Source: Guyanagaster necrorhizus (Eukaryota; Basidiomycota; Agaricomycetes; Agaricales; Physalacriaceae). From it: a stretch of DNA of 64,000 bases. Location of the stretch: the NCBI RefSeq assembly GCF_019112545.1, contig NW_025064895.1, forward strand, positions 1,064,265 to 1,128,264, given 5' to 3'. Shown here one piece after another: positions 50,103 through 63,135 of this stretch; position 1 is the stretch's first letter; each line of letters starts with the position of its first letter. The notes under the pieces were generated by a model. The model was given only the letters and a program-made list of their open reading frames with translations, was not told the origin of the DNA and searched no databases. Both the position numbers and the translations under genes were made by a program.

Positions 50103-51032
50103 TCAGTCCTCGACCAAAAACCCATTAGCCAGAGAGAAAGACACGGTCGGGTGCAGCACCGTCAACGACGTCAACGAAAATGGACATGGGACGAAGTCGG
50201 CCATGTTCATCCAATTTTCCTCGGCGGAATGGCAGTCGCGGATGGTAACCTTGAGGGTCCTTAACACTGGACAGGAAGCATGAACAGTTTCGCGGAGAAA
50301 CCTCATGTCCTGCGGGCCGCTCAGAGAAGCTGCCTGGATTTGGAACTCTTGAACACTATTTGAAGCGCTGACGCAGGCCATCAGGGCGGTGCAGGCATCC
50401 GGTATGCTCCCATAAAACTCGAGTTTAAGAAGGCTCGGGAAGAGGCAGGTAGATGGAGGAGGAAGTTTCGCAGCAACAGCGCTTTCAGATATGATTCTCA
50501 GCACCGTGAGGTTGGGTAAGAAACCAAGGGAACGAATTACGGGTCCATCGAATCCCCTACTGGACACGGTCACTGAACTGATACTGTTCGGGGAGTACGA
50601 CGGGCAGACACCAAAACCGAATGAGTATGTGATGTCGGGTTGATTGGATAGCGTCCACGTATCGCCGGTGGTTTGTACGATGTGAACCTTGAGGTCCCTC
50701 GGCGTCTTTCGGGATAGACAGAGCAGAAGGAAGTCCCGTAACAAGGAGTTGAAGACACCCTCGAAGGCGATGACCTGGAGCTCAATGGGGAGGTAGTCGC
50801 CCAAGAGGCCTTCAAGGACAGGTATCAAGTCGGAGGTATGACTGACAAGACGCCCAAAAGCGAGGACGACACCGCAGGGTCGGGTGGGGAAGACGTCCTG
50901 CATATTCTCCTGGGTGAGGGCCCGCGTCGACGATGTCGGGGAAAATAGTTGGGCATCCCTGAGGGTCATGCCTGCGGTGATGAGGGGGTGACCCTGAGCG
51001 TCTTGCAAGGCATAACACTGGATAGCATCCAT
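50103..51032 (-). CDS. Intronless orphan protein, LRR-like
   Basis: A single open frame of 309 residues starts at ATG 51032. A leucine-rich pattern recurs (IRSLGFLPNLTVLRIISES, LFPSLLKLEFYGSIP, CPVLRTLKVTIRD, SLTSLTVLHPTVS), as in the C-terminal leucine-rich part of the many F-box-like proteins of mushrooms. I see no F-box at the N-terminus, no signal peptide and no membrane segment. The lack of introns sets it apart from nearly all genes in the window and fits the large, fast-evolving F-box-like families. Function unknown. Confidence 0.65.
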   Translation of the reverse strand: MDAIQCYALQDAQGHPLITAGMTLRDAQLFSPTSSTRALTQENMQDVFPTRPCGVVLAFGRLVSHTSDLIPVLEGLLGDYLPIELQVIAFEGVFNSLLRDFLLLCLSRKTPRDLKVHIVQTTGDTWTLSNQPDITYSFGFGVCPSYSPNSISSVTVSSRGFDGPVIRSLGFLPNLTVLRIISESAVAAKLPPPSTCLFPSLLKLEFYGSIPDACTALMACVSASNSVQEFQIQAASLSGPQDMRFLRETVHASCPVLRTLKVTIRDCHSAEENWMNMADFVPCPFSLTSLTVLHPTVSFSLANGFLVED

Positions 51033-51922
51033 GGCGGGAGAGAGAGAGTAATTGAAAGAAGACACACCTTCAGCCGAGCTTATTTAACCAGTCCACTGGA
51101 GTCACAAGCATGAAGACACGCATTGTTCGCTGTTCAAACAGGCGCTCTTTCTTGATTAAGGAACACGATCCACCGACCGCAACCGGGATCGGTGCAGAAA
51201 TAATAGAACACGAGCCGGCGAGGAGAGCCACTTAATAAAAGAAACAGCGTAATATAACACCGGGGCTTGTTTGAAGCAAGGCTGCATTTGAAAGGCTTGG
51301 ATATTGTGCCATAGGTGGTCGGTGAGGAATCGAAGGCTGATCCCGAAACCTCCAATAGCTCGAGGACACATCCCTAGCATAGTATAACGGTGACTGATAG
51401 GTCGTATAGCACAGTCTGTCTTGTGTAGGCGGAAACAGTATGGAAACCAGGAAAGGCTCGGAGACCGCTGCCAGGCGGCTATCAGCGTACCCTGACCGTT
51501 TCGTAAAATTGAATCTAGATTCTTACCCGAAAGAGGCTCCAAAGAACAAAGACATGATATCCCTGAGTATAGTAAGCCCATATGGAAGAGATTGGTACCA
51601 ACCCAAGGGGAAGGAAAGAGTTTGGTACCGAAAACGCTCAAATTTGGCGATGATGGAACCGAGGAGACAGGAAAATCTCGTTAATTCATCCCAGAGGCTA
51701 AAATATAGCTGAAAATCCGGTAATACTGGTGTCAATCTTCGACACGTTGAGGATGCGGTAAATGTAAACGTTGCCGCGGTAATATCCGAAAATGCGGACC
51801 GAGCTCCGACAAACATCTATAATTACGTAACCATTTTGCCGGTGATTCAACATCAGTCCGTTGCGACGGACATCGGGTCCATCGTAACAGTCGGTTGCTC
51901 AGCCTGTCTTACACGGCCATCC

Positions 51923-53941
51923 ATGGCGCGCAATTTTTTCCTGCTCTCTGTTATATTTTCTCTGGCTTCATGTCTTGTACACGCCCACAGCCATCATGAT
52001 CAACTTACCGACGAAGAGAAAAGTGCCCCAGTGGACGCCATCCTATGGATACATATCGTCTTACAGGCGCTCGTCTGGGGTCTCCTCTTCCCTGCTGGAA
52101 TGGTCCTTGGAATAACACGGAGTCGATGGCATGTTCCACTCCAGGTATCTTTCCTCGCAGGAATGTGGAATTACTGACTGAGAGGACCACGTAGAGTACG
52201 GGATTTGCGCTGACGCTCGCCGGATACGTCCTGGGCCACAAACATAAAGGGAGAATGTTCCTGAAATCTGTCCATGGAACCTACGCAAATATTCTTTTTA
52301 TACCAATATTCGCGCAGCTGGCCCTCGGTATTTATCTCAAACTGCATATACACGAGAAATCGATTCGTCCGTACATGGTTCGGCTGCATGGAGTGATTGG
52401 AAAGGCGTATCCGATATTTGGGTGGGTGCAAATGGTATTTGGATGTGCTACTTTCCGAGGTTATTGTCGCGGAGGACATCTGGGACAATGCCTTGCGCAT
52501 TACATCATGGGCGGTGGATTCATCGCCTATGGCATAATCATGGCCCTTCTATTACTTGTTGGCGAAGCTTGGGTCAGGCGTAGTGGACGCAGCCCAGAAT
52601 GGTGGGATTCATGGTAAGGATGTCAAATTTCTCTTGAATCACGCAGTGCTCAAGCTGTTGGTAGGGTTATCATGCTCTGGGTAAGCATCCGTACGCTTAA
52701 TATCTATCGACCTCATTCGACGGCGTTGTTGATAGGGTATTGGTATGTTATCCTACTGTGAAATTGTCGTCCTTGGTGATAAATATGATCAGTCAACACC
52801 TTTACCGAACATCATGGTGGTGACTGGTCCGCCAAAGATATGCAACACACGTATGTCTCGATACCTTCGCACGGTCCATCTTCGCTAATTTTTCTCATAT
52901 CAGAATTCTGGGAGTTCTGTGTAAGGTCACATTTGCGTTGTCGTCTTTCATCTTTGACGCCCTTGTGGTTAGGGTGGTGTGGTGGCGCTCTTGGTATTTT
53001 CCTCGCTCGTAACAACCAGGTTTGCTTGATGCCATCATCTCATTTTTTTTTCATCTACTCACTTCCTTCTAGCGCAATGTAGTGCCAGGATTGATGTAGG
53101 TTATCACGCCATCAACAACCTATTCGATCCTGATCATCTATGTCTAGTATAATCTTAACGGGCTGGGGAATGTCTGAGCATGCGCAGGCTCTTATGATCT
53201 CAACCAAAGTGCGGCGTCTGTAGGAGGATGTCCAACCCTGGTTTACTCACGATGTCCCAGGTGCACACGATGTTTGGCTACACCTTGATGCTTGCTGGCT
53301 TCACTCGTATCATTGAAATATGTTTCTTCTCAAATCACACGAATTCTGAAGCTCCTGAGGAGGACGACAATAACAGCGAGCATACTATTGCGGCTCAGAG
53401 CCCTCGCTTCTCCACAGGCAGTGTCTCGCTGTCAGAAAGCAGTCAGACTTCCGCAGCGAAAGTGTTCCGGCATTTACCTCCCTTCGTGAGTTATCACCCA
53501 TTTTTCCCCCCAGCTCATAAATTGACAGTCGTGTCCAGCTCCTTGTATCGGCTGGGTAAGTTTACATTCGTATAGCTGATAGAGATGCTTCCTGACAGTT
53601 ACTAGACTTCTCTTCATGTCCGCTACTGACGAGGAAGTACAGTTTGTGCATGACAGCGAGATGGATCATGTAACTTATATCTTGATTATGTTCAGGTAAG
53701 AATCAATCTCTTGGGCCATTTTCGGTCGCTCACAGTAGCCCATAGTTTGTCCTTCCTCCTATACACGCTCATCGTGTGGATGATCCATCTGTACACCATC
53801 AGTGGGCGAAATGCGCCTGACGCGAAAAACGATTCAAGCGACAGCATGGAAATGGCGTCAGGGATGAGAACGAAATGGTACTCACGCGTTCCGAGTGCTG
53901 AAGCATCCAATCATATCATTGGTGATGAGGAGGATGACTGA
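51923..53941 (+). CDS. Ytp1-like integral membrane protein (DUF2427 + Ytp1)
   Basis: A signal peptide (cut near VHA) is followed by a His-rich start and many membrane segments: a DUF2427-type first half ([41 protein letters not shown]) and a Ytp1-type second half ([53 protein letters not shown]). Exons: 51923-52144, 52195-52613, 52665-52680, 52736-52742, 52793-52850, 52904-52920, 52973-53019, 53073-53095, 53148-53208, 53261-53485, 53539-53555, 53606-53695 and 53736-53941. All joins keep frame except the last, which is off by one base. Yeast Ytp1 is a mitochondrial-type membrane protein of unknown role; conserved histidines suggest a cytochrome b561-like fold. Exons of 7, 16, 17 and 17 bases are notable. 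Confidence 0.82.
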
Positions 53942-54087
53942 GCTGATAATATGTAGATTCTAATTGTATTTATTTGTCGTTTGAATTCGGGCCCGGCAGC
54001 CATGATGTAATCTTGCCGCCTCCATGAAGCTGTGCCAAGTAATTGAACACCAACCTTCCTTCCCAACCACCATCATCACCCTCCCTC

Positions 54088-55149
54088 ATGTCTGGAAAAA
54101 CAGCACTTATTATCGGCGCGACTGGCCAGACGGGCCAACATGTACTCAAGGAGCTGTTGGGGTCTTCGCATTATACGAAAGTTGGCGAGTACGGACGGAG
54201 GCTTACTGACCTCTCGACACTCTCTGCTGGCAAGGACAAGCTCGTTCAGAAGTCAATCGATTTTGAGAAGCTGGAAGAGTCTGGAATCAAGGACGGGAAA
54301 TGGGATGTTGTCTTTATCACGTAAGAAGCTCTTCCGATGCTCACACCGTCTAACTAGACGAAGTATATAGGCTAGGAACCACTAGAAAGGCTGCTGGGAG
54401 CGCGGCTGCATTCGAGAGGATCGACAGAGAGTTCGTTAGTTTTCGCTGGTCCTGTGATTTGAAGTTCATTCTGTCGTCTTACAGCTATGTCATCAACTCT
54501 GCCAAGGAAGCTCGAGTGCCCGACCACCCCCAAAGAGTTGTCTACCTCTCGGTTGGTTCCCATTTCTTCTCAGTTTTCGGAATGATAAATAAATGGAATT
54601 GTAGGCCGCCGCTGCGAACGCGAAATCCTCATTCCTGTATCCCAGGTAGCCTGTCGTTTGGGTTTATCGCATCAGAATAACGGGTCTCACTCGTTTCAGG
54701 TGTAAAGGTCAAACGGAAGAAGCTCTAGCCAGCATGGGATACTCCGACACAATTGTATTCCATCCCGGTCTGTTGACCGGGACTGCTCGACCTCAATCCA
54801 GAATTCAGGAAACCATCGCGGAGTGCGAATTTTTTTTTTGCTTTTCGCATCGTTTCCCTGGGCTCACAAATTATTCTACAGGGGTATTTTCAACACTTTC
54901 CGTTTACCGAGCTTTTTCCCAAACTTGGAGATCAAGGTAGGTACGCGGAAAATATATGTAAAATCATTGTTCACTTGGACGTGGCAGGTGGCGACCTTAG
55001 GCAAGAGTATGGCGATAGCGGGATGGCTGGGTTCCGAAAGACTGCCATCTGTTGCCCAAGCTGCGGAGGAGGAGACGCCGGAGGGCAAGCGGTTTGTGTC
55101 TATCCCCAACGCTGGGGCGGCCGCCCTTGCACAGACATCTTGGGAGTAG
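54088..55149 (+). CDS. FMP52: FMP52-like NAD(P)-binding mitochondrial protein
   Basis: Seven exons (54088-54320, 54371-54430, 54485-54551, 54605-54645, 54700-54822, 54882-54936, 54988-55149) give 246 residues, the size of FMP52, the fungal relative of human TIP30/HTATIP2. The N-terminal dinucleotide-binding loop is IIGATGQTGQ (residues 8-17), followed by VGEYGRR, KWDVVFITLGTTRKAAGSA, the EYVIN helix and SMGYSDTIVFHPGLLTG. The Tyr-Lys-type catalytic pair of extended SDR enzymes appears altered, as is usual here. Yeast FMP52 sits in the outer mitochondrial membrane and its reaction is unknown. The gene looks intact; the third donor (GTTGGT) is weak. Confidence 0.88.
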
Positions 55150-56901
55150 TTCCCTATATCGGACTCGGAATGCTGTTCTCTTTCCCCGTTTCGCTACAGT
55201 TAATTCTCGCTGTGCATTCTATTATTGGCACGATATCTTAAAATATAGCGTACTCTTGATCCATCACTTCTCCATTTTGTACGATTCTAACTATTTAAGT
55301 GCAGGCTCCCCATTGACTATCGGTCAAATCGCAGTAGGTCACCGCCTCTACGTCCTCGGCAAATGTTACTGAGCATGCTGGTCGGGTTACGCGGGAACTG
55401 CGGCGTAGGGTTGCATACTATCTTTAGCGGAGAGCAAGGCCTGAATGACCACGTGTGCAACTGTGTCGGCTGTATCAAGAGTAAGCGGCGAAGCTATCCG
55501 GGGGTCATGCTGGGGCTTGTTAAACTCGGGATACCTCATTCAACTTTGTCTCCCTGAAAGCGTGAAGTCCATGGATTGTGACTAAATCCCCATCACCTTC
55601 CATGTGTGCGTGTTTTTCAGGGCGATATGATATGCCTGCCTTATTCGTACATTGCTGGTTCATAAAGTGAAGGTAGCGCATGGTTACGGACCGCAGCAGG
55701 CTAGTCCATAGTATTATACGTCTTTCCTTCTTGTTCTTTATTGCTTTTCATTGACGAGCCGCCAGTCTCGGCACCAGACGGGATTCCAGTCAGCCGTCGG
55801 ACATTTTCTTCTCCATTAAATAATTTATACTTCCCCCAGAAATTTGAAATAAATGCAGCTGTTCATTCAAGCTCGTAAATTGAATTATGCTCCTCAAAGT
55901 CGACTTTTTTTGAAAATTATGTTTTTTTTTCCGATAACTGAAAGAATTTATCAAAATTTTGATTGTTACACGTGATCGTTCACTTACCTTGTTCATCAAC
56001 AGACGCGGCCTAGTCCTTGATAACCAAGTACTAGCTAGTAGTATTACATTGTTGGTCGTCCACTTGATCGACAGCCAATCTCCATAAAATTGCAATCCGA
56101 TAACCTGGTAATTTATCCCTTTCTGTGATGAACGACCGACCAGTAGCCGGGATCGCCGAGTCGGACTCTATTTAAAAAAATTAATCTCTCTCTCCCCCTT
56201 GCCATTCGTGCGATTCTTGTGCACTGCTGGTGGGAGAGCCTGCTGGAACGTGCTTTAGTCTGTGTCGGTCACGGCATTCTAATCCGTCGCTTATTAGTTA
56301 CTCCTGGTATGCTCCCACGATCTTGGGGGTACAGGCATCGGCTAGAGTGATGAGTACTAGTAGCCGGTTTTCCAAGTGCGTTCTGGAGAACGTGTCTAGG
56401 TTCGCGGATGCCTGCTATCTATCTATCTATCTATCTATCTTACGGAACTGAGCGTTCACATTGGTGACTGGTCGAACTTTTTTTTGCCAGGAGACCGGTA
56501 GGGTTCATACCGGGTTTCCGAGTAGTGATTCTACAGCTTGTGAGGTTATTTTTAGTATCAATACTTGGACGTGGTTTTTATAGCTCTTAGGTCCTTTCGC
56601 TTTCGCAAAGAAAGCAGTGAGGCCGTCTTGTACAGGTCAACGACTCCATTTACTCCCATCTCTTTTTTTTTCATACATAATAATCACACCATTTGCTTCT
56701 GACATCAATCCCTGTCTCGTGTTGTGCTTGTGCGACTGTATCGCCGCAGGTAAACTCACTTGGGCAACCTCTCAGCATGCCATTCCCCAAGTATCCAATA
56801 TCATGCATATTAGTGAATCCTTACATGTACACCTGTGCATACAGCTATGTCCCGAGAGTAAATAGTACATATGGTAGAGGGTCATAAATACGTGCATATA
56901 A
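55150..56901. other. Convergent intergenic region
   Basis: About 1.75 kb lies between the 3' ends of FMP52 and the coiled-coil gene. Only short frames without motifs occur. It holds T-rich tracts and the CTAT microsatellite. Confidence 0.4.
56415..56440. repeat. (CTAT)n microsatellite
   Basis: Six and a half perfect CTAT units in a non-coding stretch, likely length-variable between strains. Confidence 0.95.
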
Positions 56902-59493
56902 TCATCCTGATTGGGAAGACTTGCCAGAAAAAGTCCTGGCGATCACCGTCGGAAATGGTAATGAGTATCTCTTCGTCAACGACTTGAGTTTCATATAAGA
57001 CGAGCCCTTCTGACTCTCTGGATGGGCCGTCATGAGCGACTCGACGCGTTCTGCAGGCGTCTGCGGCGTATCAGCATTCAGCCATATCGAAGGAATCGAC
57101 GACCCAGATCCTAAAAGGCATCTCAGCATCTCAAGAAATTTTTTTTTAAAAAAAAAAAGATTCAGGACATACTGCTGTCTTGCCTATATATGCTAGCGCC
57201 AGCTAACGTGACGTTATCGATTGATCGTCGCGCGAGTTTCTTCCGCGAGGCATGGTCGTCCTCGTTATCCCGAAGAGGCATAATGCACATATCATCTGTA
57301 GTTGCGTGCCGAATCTCCTCCGGATCGCGAGCGACGATTTCGATGTCCTCAATGCTCGTACGGCGGGTTGGTGTGGTGTCTGGAAAGGGGACTGGAAGAG
57401 CATTGGGAATTGAAGGAGGAAGAGGCGATACTGGCACGGGAGAGCACTCTTTCGGCATGGTAGGTAGTGGAGGAGGAGGATGAGACGATTTGTTGCTGCG
57501 CAGGCTGAACGACCGTGGGAGGCGTAGGCTTCCCATCGATGCGCGCAGGCTACGTCGCCGTGCAGCCGATACCTTTTCGACACGAGAATGGTCTGCAACT
57601 CGGGTCCGTGCGCTCTTCGCACTGCGGATACTGGCACGGTCGTCGCCCTTGTTCACGGTTTCCACTTGAGCCTCCTCTGCTGTCTCCTCGGGTATGACGT
57701 CCTCAGGTATTGCCTTGGCAGGTAAAGGCTTCGGTGAGAAGACGAGGGGCGGAGACAAGGGAAACACGGGAGAAGACGAAGATGTGGGGGTCTTGGGTGC
57801 TGGTGGAGATGGGGTGGGAGAGAGGGGCGGAATGGTCATGACTGTGACTGGGGGAGAACGAGGAAGAGAAACAATTTGGGCTCTTCTAATAACGCCGGTA
57901 TCCTCCTCAAAGTCGATATCGTGATCATCTTCCAGTTCATCTAGTTCCCGGGCTAGTTTCTCCGCCTCCTTCCACGAATCGTCCAACTCGGCCTCCAGTT
58001 GGGTGATCCGTGCTCGCGCATCGAGAAGGTCCTTGGTGCGTTTACCATAACTCCCGTTCAGCTGTAGATTACATCACAACGTCAGCAATACAAAGAAAGA
58101 ACATGCATTCAAATCCTTCATTTACCTTTCTCAATGTAATTGCCAGGGCGCTGCCCCAGTGTACATCTACCAGCCTTCTGATTTGGCCAATCTGATCCGT
58201 TATCCTAACCAGTTGCTCTGCGAGCGAATCGCACTCGGCGCTTATATCCGATAGCTGAGATGCCACAGTCCCTACCAGACCCGTTCCGCCATCCTTCTCC
58301 TTTCCGCTTCCAGCACCACTAAACGACAACAAGGCCTGTAACAACATTGTTCGTCGATGCATGTTGAACCGATACTTGGATTGTGTCACAGCCTTGAGCG
58401 CATCAAGCCGTTCGAGCTCCGTGGGGAGAGCCTTGTCGAGAATATCGATCGACACGAGGCGGATGAAGGACTCTTGAGCGGATGATCTGATTGCACGCGA
58501 GACAATATTCTGAAGTTCCGCAGAGTCAAAAGTCCCTGCGGTAAGGAGGATGCTGATGAGATAGAAGGAAGGAAAAGAAAAGGTATCATGAAACTGGTAC
58601 GTACAAAGCGCAGCCTCTAGTGGTAGACCCTTCCACTTGACGGCTTCCGAATCAAAGTTAACTTTTGGGGGAGGCGGGAGTGTCGGATTTCGAGCAATCG
58701 GTTTACTAATTGGTGAGGGTGATCGGTTGCTGGTACGTTGAATGCTGAGCGGAGCTACGTCGGAAGAAAAAGGTGGAGGTGTGAGCGAGGGGCGCGAAGT
58801 CGAGGAGATAGATAATAAGGGTTCTTGTGTGATAACATGTGGCGGCGGCGGCGGATGAAATACTCTCTGTGAACAGTCTGAAGTTGGCGACGAGGACTCC
58901 GGCATTACAATGGTTGGCGGCGGTGGTGATAGTGACAAAAGGGGAGGAGGGGAGGACGTATAGCTAATTGGTGCACTGGGTTCGACAGTGAAGGCAGGCA
59001 GCAGCAGAGGAGACATAGGAGGTGGAGGGGTTGCAATCGGTATAGATGTGAACGCAGGTGATAACGGTGTTAGTGGAGATACTGACGGGGGTGTCAATTT
59101 ATGGGGTGATGAATGTGTAGCCTCGGGCAGCGCTGCAGTATCTGTGGATAGGATCGACGCAGAGTCAAGCTCAGCTCCGTTCTCTGCATCGTCCTGGGAG
59201 GCCCTTTCGCTTATTACCGGCAGCATTATCTTTTCGATCCTGAGCGGTGAGCCTCCAATAGATGCTACTGGAGATGATGGACCTGAACTCAAGTTATACG
59301 CCGTCGTAGTTATGGAGTAGCTGGTATGCGCAGGGCCGCGCGACTGCGCCAAATCGCTGCTCTGAGTTTGACTCGAATCAAGAGCGAGAGACGCGATAGA
59401 GGAAGACGGTTGCCGTGTTCGAGGTCCCATTGGCCTGCTCGTGCGAAAAGAGGACCTGGGAGAAAGGTTGACGGCAACGTCAGATTCTGTCAT
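56902..59493 (-). CDS. Proline-rich coiled-coil protein conserved in basidiomycetes
   Basis: Four exons (58605-59493, 58126-58535, 57173-58061, 56902-57110) give 798 residues from ATG 59493. Residues 1-280 are Ser/Pro-rich and disordered with many poly-Pro runs. A conserved central block (about 285-440) reads KWKGLPLEAALWTFDSAELQ, IVSRAIR, ILDKALPTELERLDALK and RRTMLLQALL. It is followed by coiled-coil heptads (QLSDISAECDSLAEQLVRI, then DLLDARARITQLEAELDD). The C-terminal third is again Pro/Ser-rich with basic patches (AARRRSLRASMGSLRLPRSF). I recognise the central block as typical of an unnamed basidiomycete family; a cytoskeletal or polarity scaffold would fit but is a guess. No enzyme motif is seen. 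Confidence 0.8.
57139..57158. repeat. T9-A11 palindromic tract in an intron
   Basis: Nine T followed directly by eleven A lie inside the last, 62-base intron of the coiled-coil gene. The tract is self-complementary and prone to length change. Confidence 0.9.
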
Positions 59494-62400
59494 TCTGTAA
59501 CTTTTGGTGATGGCCGAAGTGAGTTAATGCGCCTTTGCCCTGAGGGCGAGTATCGGTGAAGGTAGGGGGAGAGTGGCTGGCCTCCAACAAGATAGCAAAT
59601 GTCAGGCGCTGAGGCTAGACGGTATCGGACACTTCCCATTCCCACATATGAACGAGGTGGGAGCCTGAAAAATAATGTCAAGCCACGTGAGAAGCAAATT
59701 CGGCCCGCAACAAAATTAAGAATGGGCGCTTGGAATTTGAAAACGTGAAGGCGGGTGCCTTGAAACTTTCGGAATTGACGGTGGAGGATGTTAGAAAAGG
59801 AAATTCATGGACAGCGTGTATTGGAGCAAGTCGGTGTTAGTAGGCATAAAATGTTACTGCGATGAATATTCAAGACTCTGTTGCATGGCGATCCGAAGTG
59901 ATTTATCGAAAGCGTCGAGCCTTCAAGCTTCGCTGCGTAACATGAGTAAGCCAAAACATACGCACTATAGGGGTATTGAAAATGAAAAAAGTTATTATCA
60001 CAACAGATTGAACGATTTGAACATCTTAAGTTGAAATGGGCCTTCTCTTCCTATGAAAAAATATCTTTGTAGTTAGTATAACAGAAAACAAAGATAGGTC
60101 ATAAATGGACGGGTATTCTGAATACCAAACCTGATTCTCATATCCACCCGTAACCATCTGCATAACAATTGATTGCACCCACAGCATTCTCCACAGCCAA
60201 GTATGAATGTTATCACACTTCTTTCTATAAAAGCCCAGCAGAGCAAAACTGCTGGACTAACAATGACCTTGCCGTGAAAAACCTTCTCGCACTAGAACCC
60301 GTCATAAATAAAGGTCAGCAATTCCCAAGAACCGTGCAGGGGACAAACGGCATTACTAACAGAACCATCTCTCTCTCCACTTTCGCCTACGACATTTCCG
60401 ATTGTCGCCACACGCCACCAGAATGAGATCGAGCACAACGGCACAAGGACTACGCAACGCTGTATCATGGAGAATCATGGCCACGTAGCCGGTTATGCTT
60501 CCCCCTTCTCTCCACTTGCCGCATACTTCGCTTCTCCCGCTTACTCTCCCGTAAGCGACATCGGGATCCTTTACCCGACTCGGCTTTCATGTCAGTGCGG
60601 TCTTGAGATGGGAAAGTGCGCAGTGAATGCATAATATTAGTGGTTGGCAAATACATTCACCCGAGAGGAGACATCCGCAGTGCGCGTACCGGGTCTTCTG
60701 AGAGAGATCAGAGCATCAGCGATGTGACAAGAAGAGATCAAGAACGCAGATTTAGAGATTTACATTCCATGCCTGGCAAGTGACGTAGAACATCAACTAT
60801 AACTGGCGTTCCCTCGATCACATTGGTGTAGTTCGAGACCATTGGACTTCAAGTGACGCTCCGCAAGGTACCTACCTCTTCGTGGCGAAAGTGGCATGTG
60901 TACCGACGATGAAAGTCAACACGACCATGGAAGCTGACGAAGAGAACATGAAGCCAAGACATCTACACATTTTGGGGATGAGAAAACACCATCGAACGAT
61001 AGGCAAGTAGTTGACGTGTAGTACTCAGCTTCCGCATTTTTTTTTCCGGTACGGTAAGTGACTAACAAACGCACACGAAAATCAGCTGTAGTCACTGATG
61101 GCTCTGCTCATCCTTGCATAATATGAGCGGAATACGCACATGTCGAAAAGAAAAAACGCTGCAGTTTTCGTCAACTATCCCAAATTTCAGTGCCTACTTT
61201 GACAAATCAACGAATGATAGGGCAAACCTTCGTTCGGATATGCACTCACTGGTCCTGTTTTGTGGGAACAGACGCATGACTTGGACTTACCGGACTCTGC
61301 CCGGGATGTTCCCTTGATGATACGCCACTGCGTCACCGTCTCAGCAAGCAGGGGGGTACAAAGTTGGGTTCCACATACAAAGGCAACGTCCCACATACAC
61401 AAAGTCGGCGGAAATCGAGGGTTCTCTCGTAAGGTATCATGCCGCTGTAGTCCATGTTAGGTTGGTCCAGAAGCGAAAAGTCTGCGAAGCATTTAGAAAG
61501 TATACTTGAGTGGAGTAGTGCTTGTACAAATTTACCTACCGGCATTTCTAGTAGAACATTCAAATTGCTATACCCTCCTGGTTGTCATCTGAAGAGGATA
61601 TTAGAGGGAAAAAGCCAGTTCGCCCAGTCATTTCGGCACGGCTATATGTTAAGTGGACGCGTCAGAGAGTCCCACCAGTCCTTCAACCGCCTCTGTGACG
61701 TACCTGGATTGTTGATAACACAACAGCATGCCATTTCCAACACGAAGACTGACGGATTCTTCTCATAACCACGCAGAGCCAAAGGTGCACGTGCCGACCA
61801 TGCCAAGACAGCACCCCAGCGATATAAGACAAGTATTTAGTTTTTCTGGAACTCCTGTGAACATTTCAAAGGCAATCAGACCGACCTCGATGGATTAAAT
61901 ACTATATAATGGCTCACGTATGAATTTTTGCCAGGATATACCCACCGAATTTGTGTGGAATTCATGGAAGTCAACTCTCACAACCATTCCTGCACCTAGC
62001 TGTCAAGGCCTAAACAGTATAAACACCCTCCTCAGACGGCAGTTTGCAACACTGTACACAGGATGTACAATGTTGAGACACCTACGAAGCAGAATTGCAT
62101 GTCGTGTAGCTGTTCCAATATGCGAGAACACTAATGGCAGGGAGATGCATAGCTGAAATCAGCGATATGGGCGTAAGGGAAGAATTGCTGGATGACATGC
62201 ATTATGTTGCAGTGACAGGCCTCTCGGACTGTTGCGTAGTCGAAAGTCGAAAAAACAAAAAAAGGAAGGAGCTATCCCGTGAGCCGAAGTCAGGTTCGGT
62301 GCATCCTCGGGTCCAGCTCATATTCATATCGCCGGATGATGAACGGCACCAGACTTGCCCTCCATCTAAGGGTGAGTGTAACGAGCGTGCCGAGATATCA

Positions 62401-63135
62401 CTGAATACTCATGAAGAACTGGGGGCAGTGAAGAAAATGGGGACTGGATTCGCGACTTGACCCCCCAATTCCTGCTCCAAATATGAATTCTACAGGGGAT
62501 GCCCATCAATTATCCAATTCATGAGACTTTTCAGCAAAGAAAGGCCCGAGTCGGATCAGAGTTGCAGGAGGAGAATGGCGTATCTGTTCAACGGAGCTAT
62601 AAGGGAGCAAGGAGGGTTGGAGCCTGCCGTTGAAAGATTTGCGACACAATTCCTCAGCTGTTGGCCTTCTTTCGTGATAGTGGTTCTTCACGCAAGAGTA
62701 TCATTTCCCCGGGTGAAGTCTCGCGTCTGCCGTTTGCGCCAAGGCAACAATCTTCCACTCCCTCATTTCATTGCTTCTGAGAATCCTCCACGCAACTGCT
62801 TACGCCAGAACCATTTCTTACACCATGGAACTTTCCTTTTCGCATGGACAACGCCACTGGATCTCTATGAGCAAGAAATTGCGAAGCAAAACTTGATGGT
62901 CGTGTAGATCATTATTCCTGCAGACGAGAGCACTAGTGCTGAAACGAGGAATAACGTGAAGAATGGAATGCAAGATCTATCGGTACGCTTGAGTCCTGTA
63001 GGATGGGCTTTAGGCAATCTCCGGCTAAACAAAATCCCGACCGTGTCTGATGAGAAATGAGAAACAACGGACACAAAGAATTACTACACGTACATCCATT
63101 ATTTAATTATCAAAGAGAATTAAATAACGTTACCT
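59494..63135. other. Gene-poor stretch
   Basis: About 3.6 kb shows only short frames on both strands, the longest being plus-strand 62,521-62,907. None has a known motif or a consistent exon chain. The left end should hold the promoter of the coiled-coil gene and the right end the amidase 3' tail. I see no transposon features. Confidence 0.4.
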
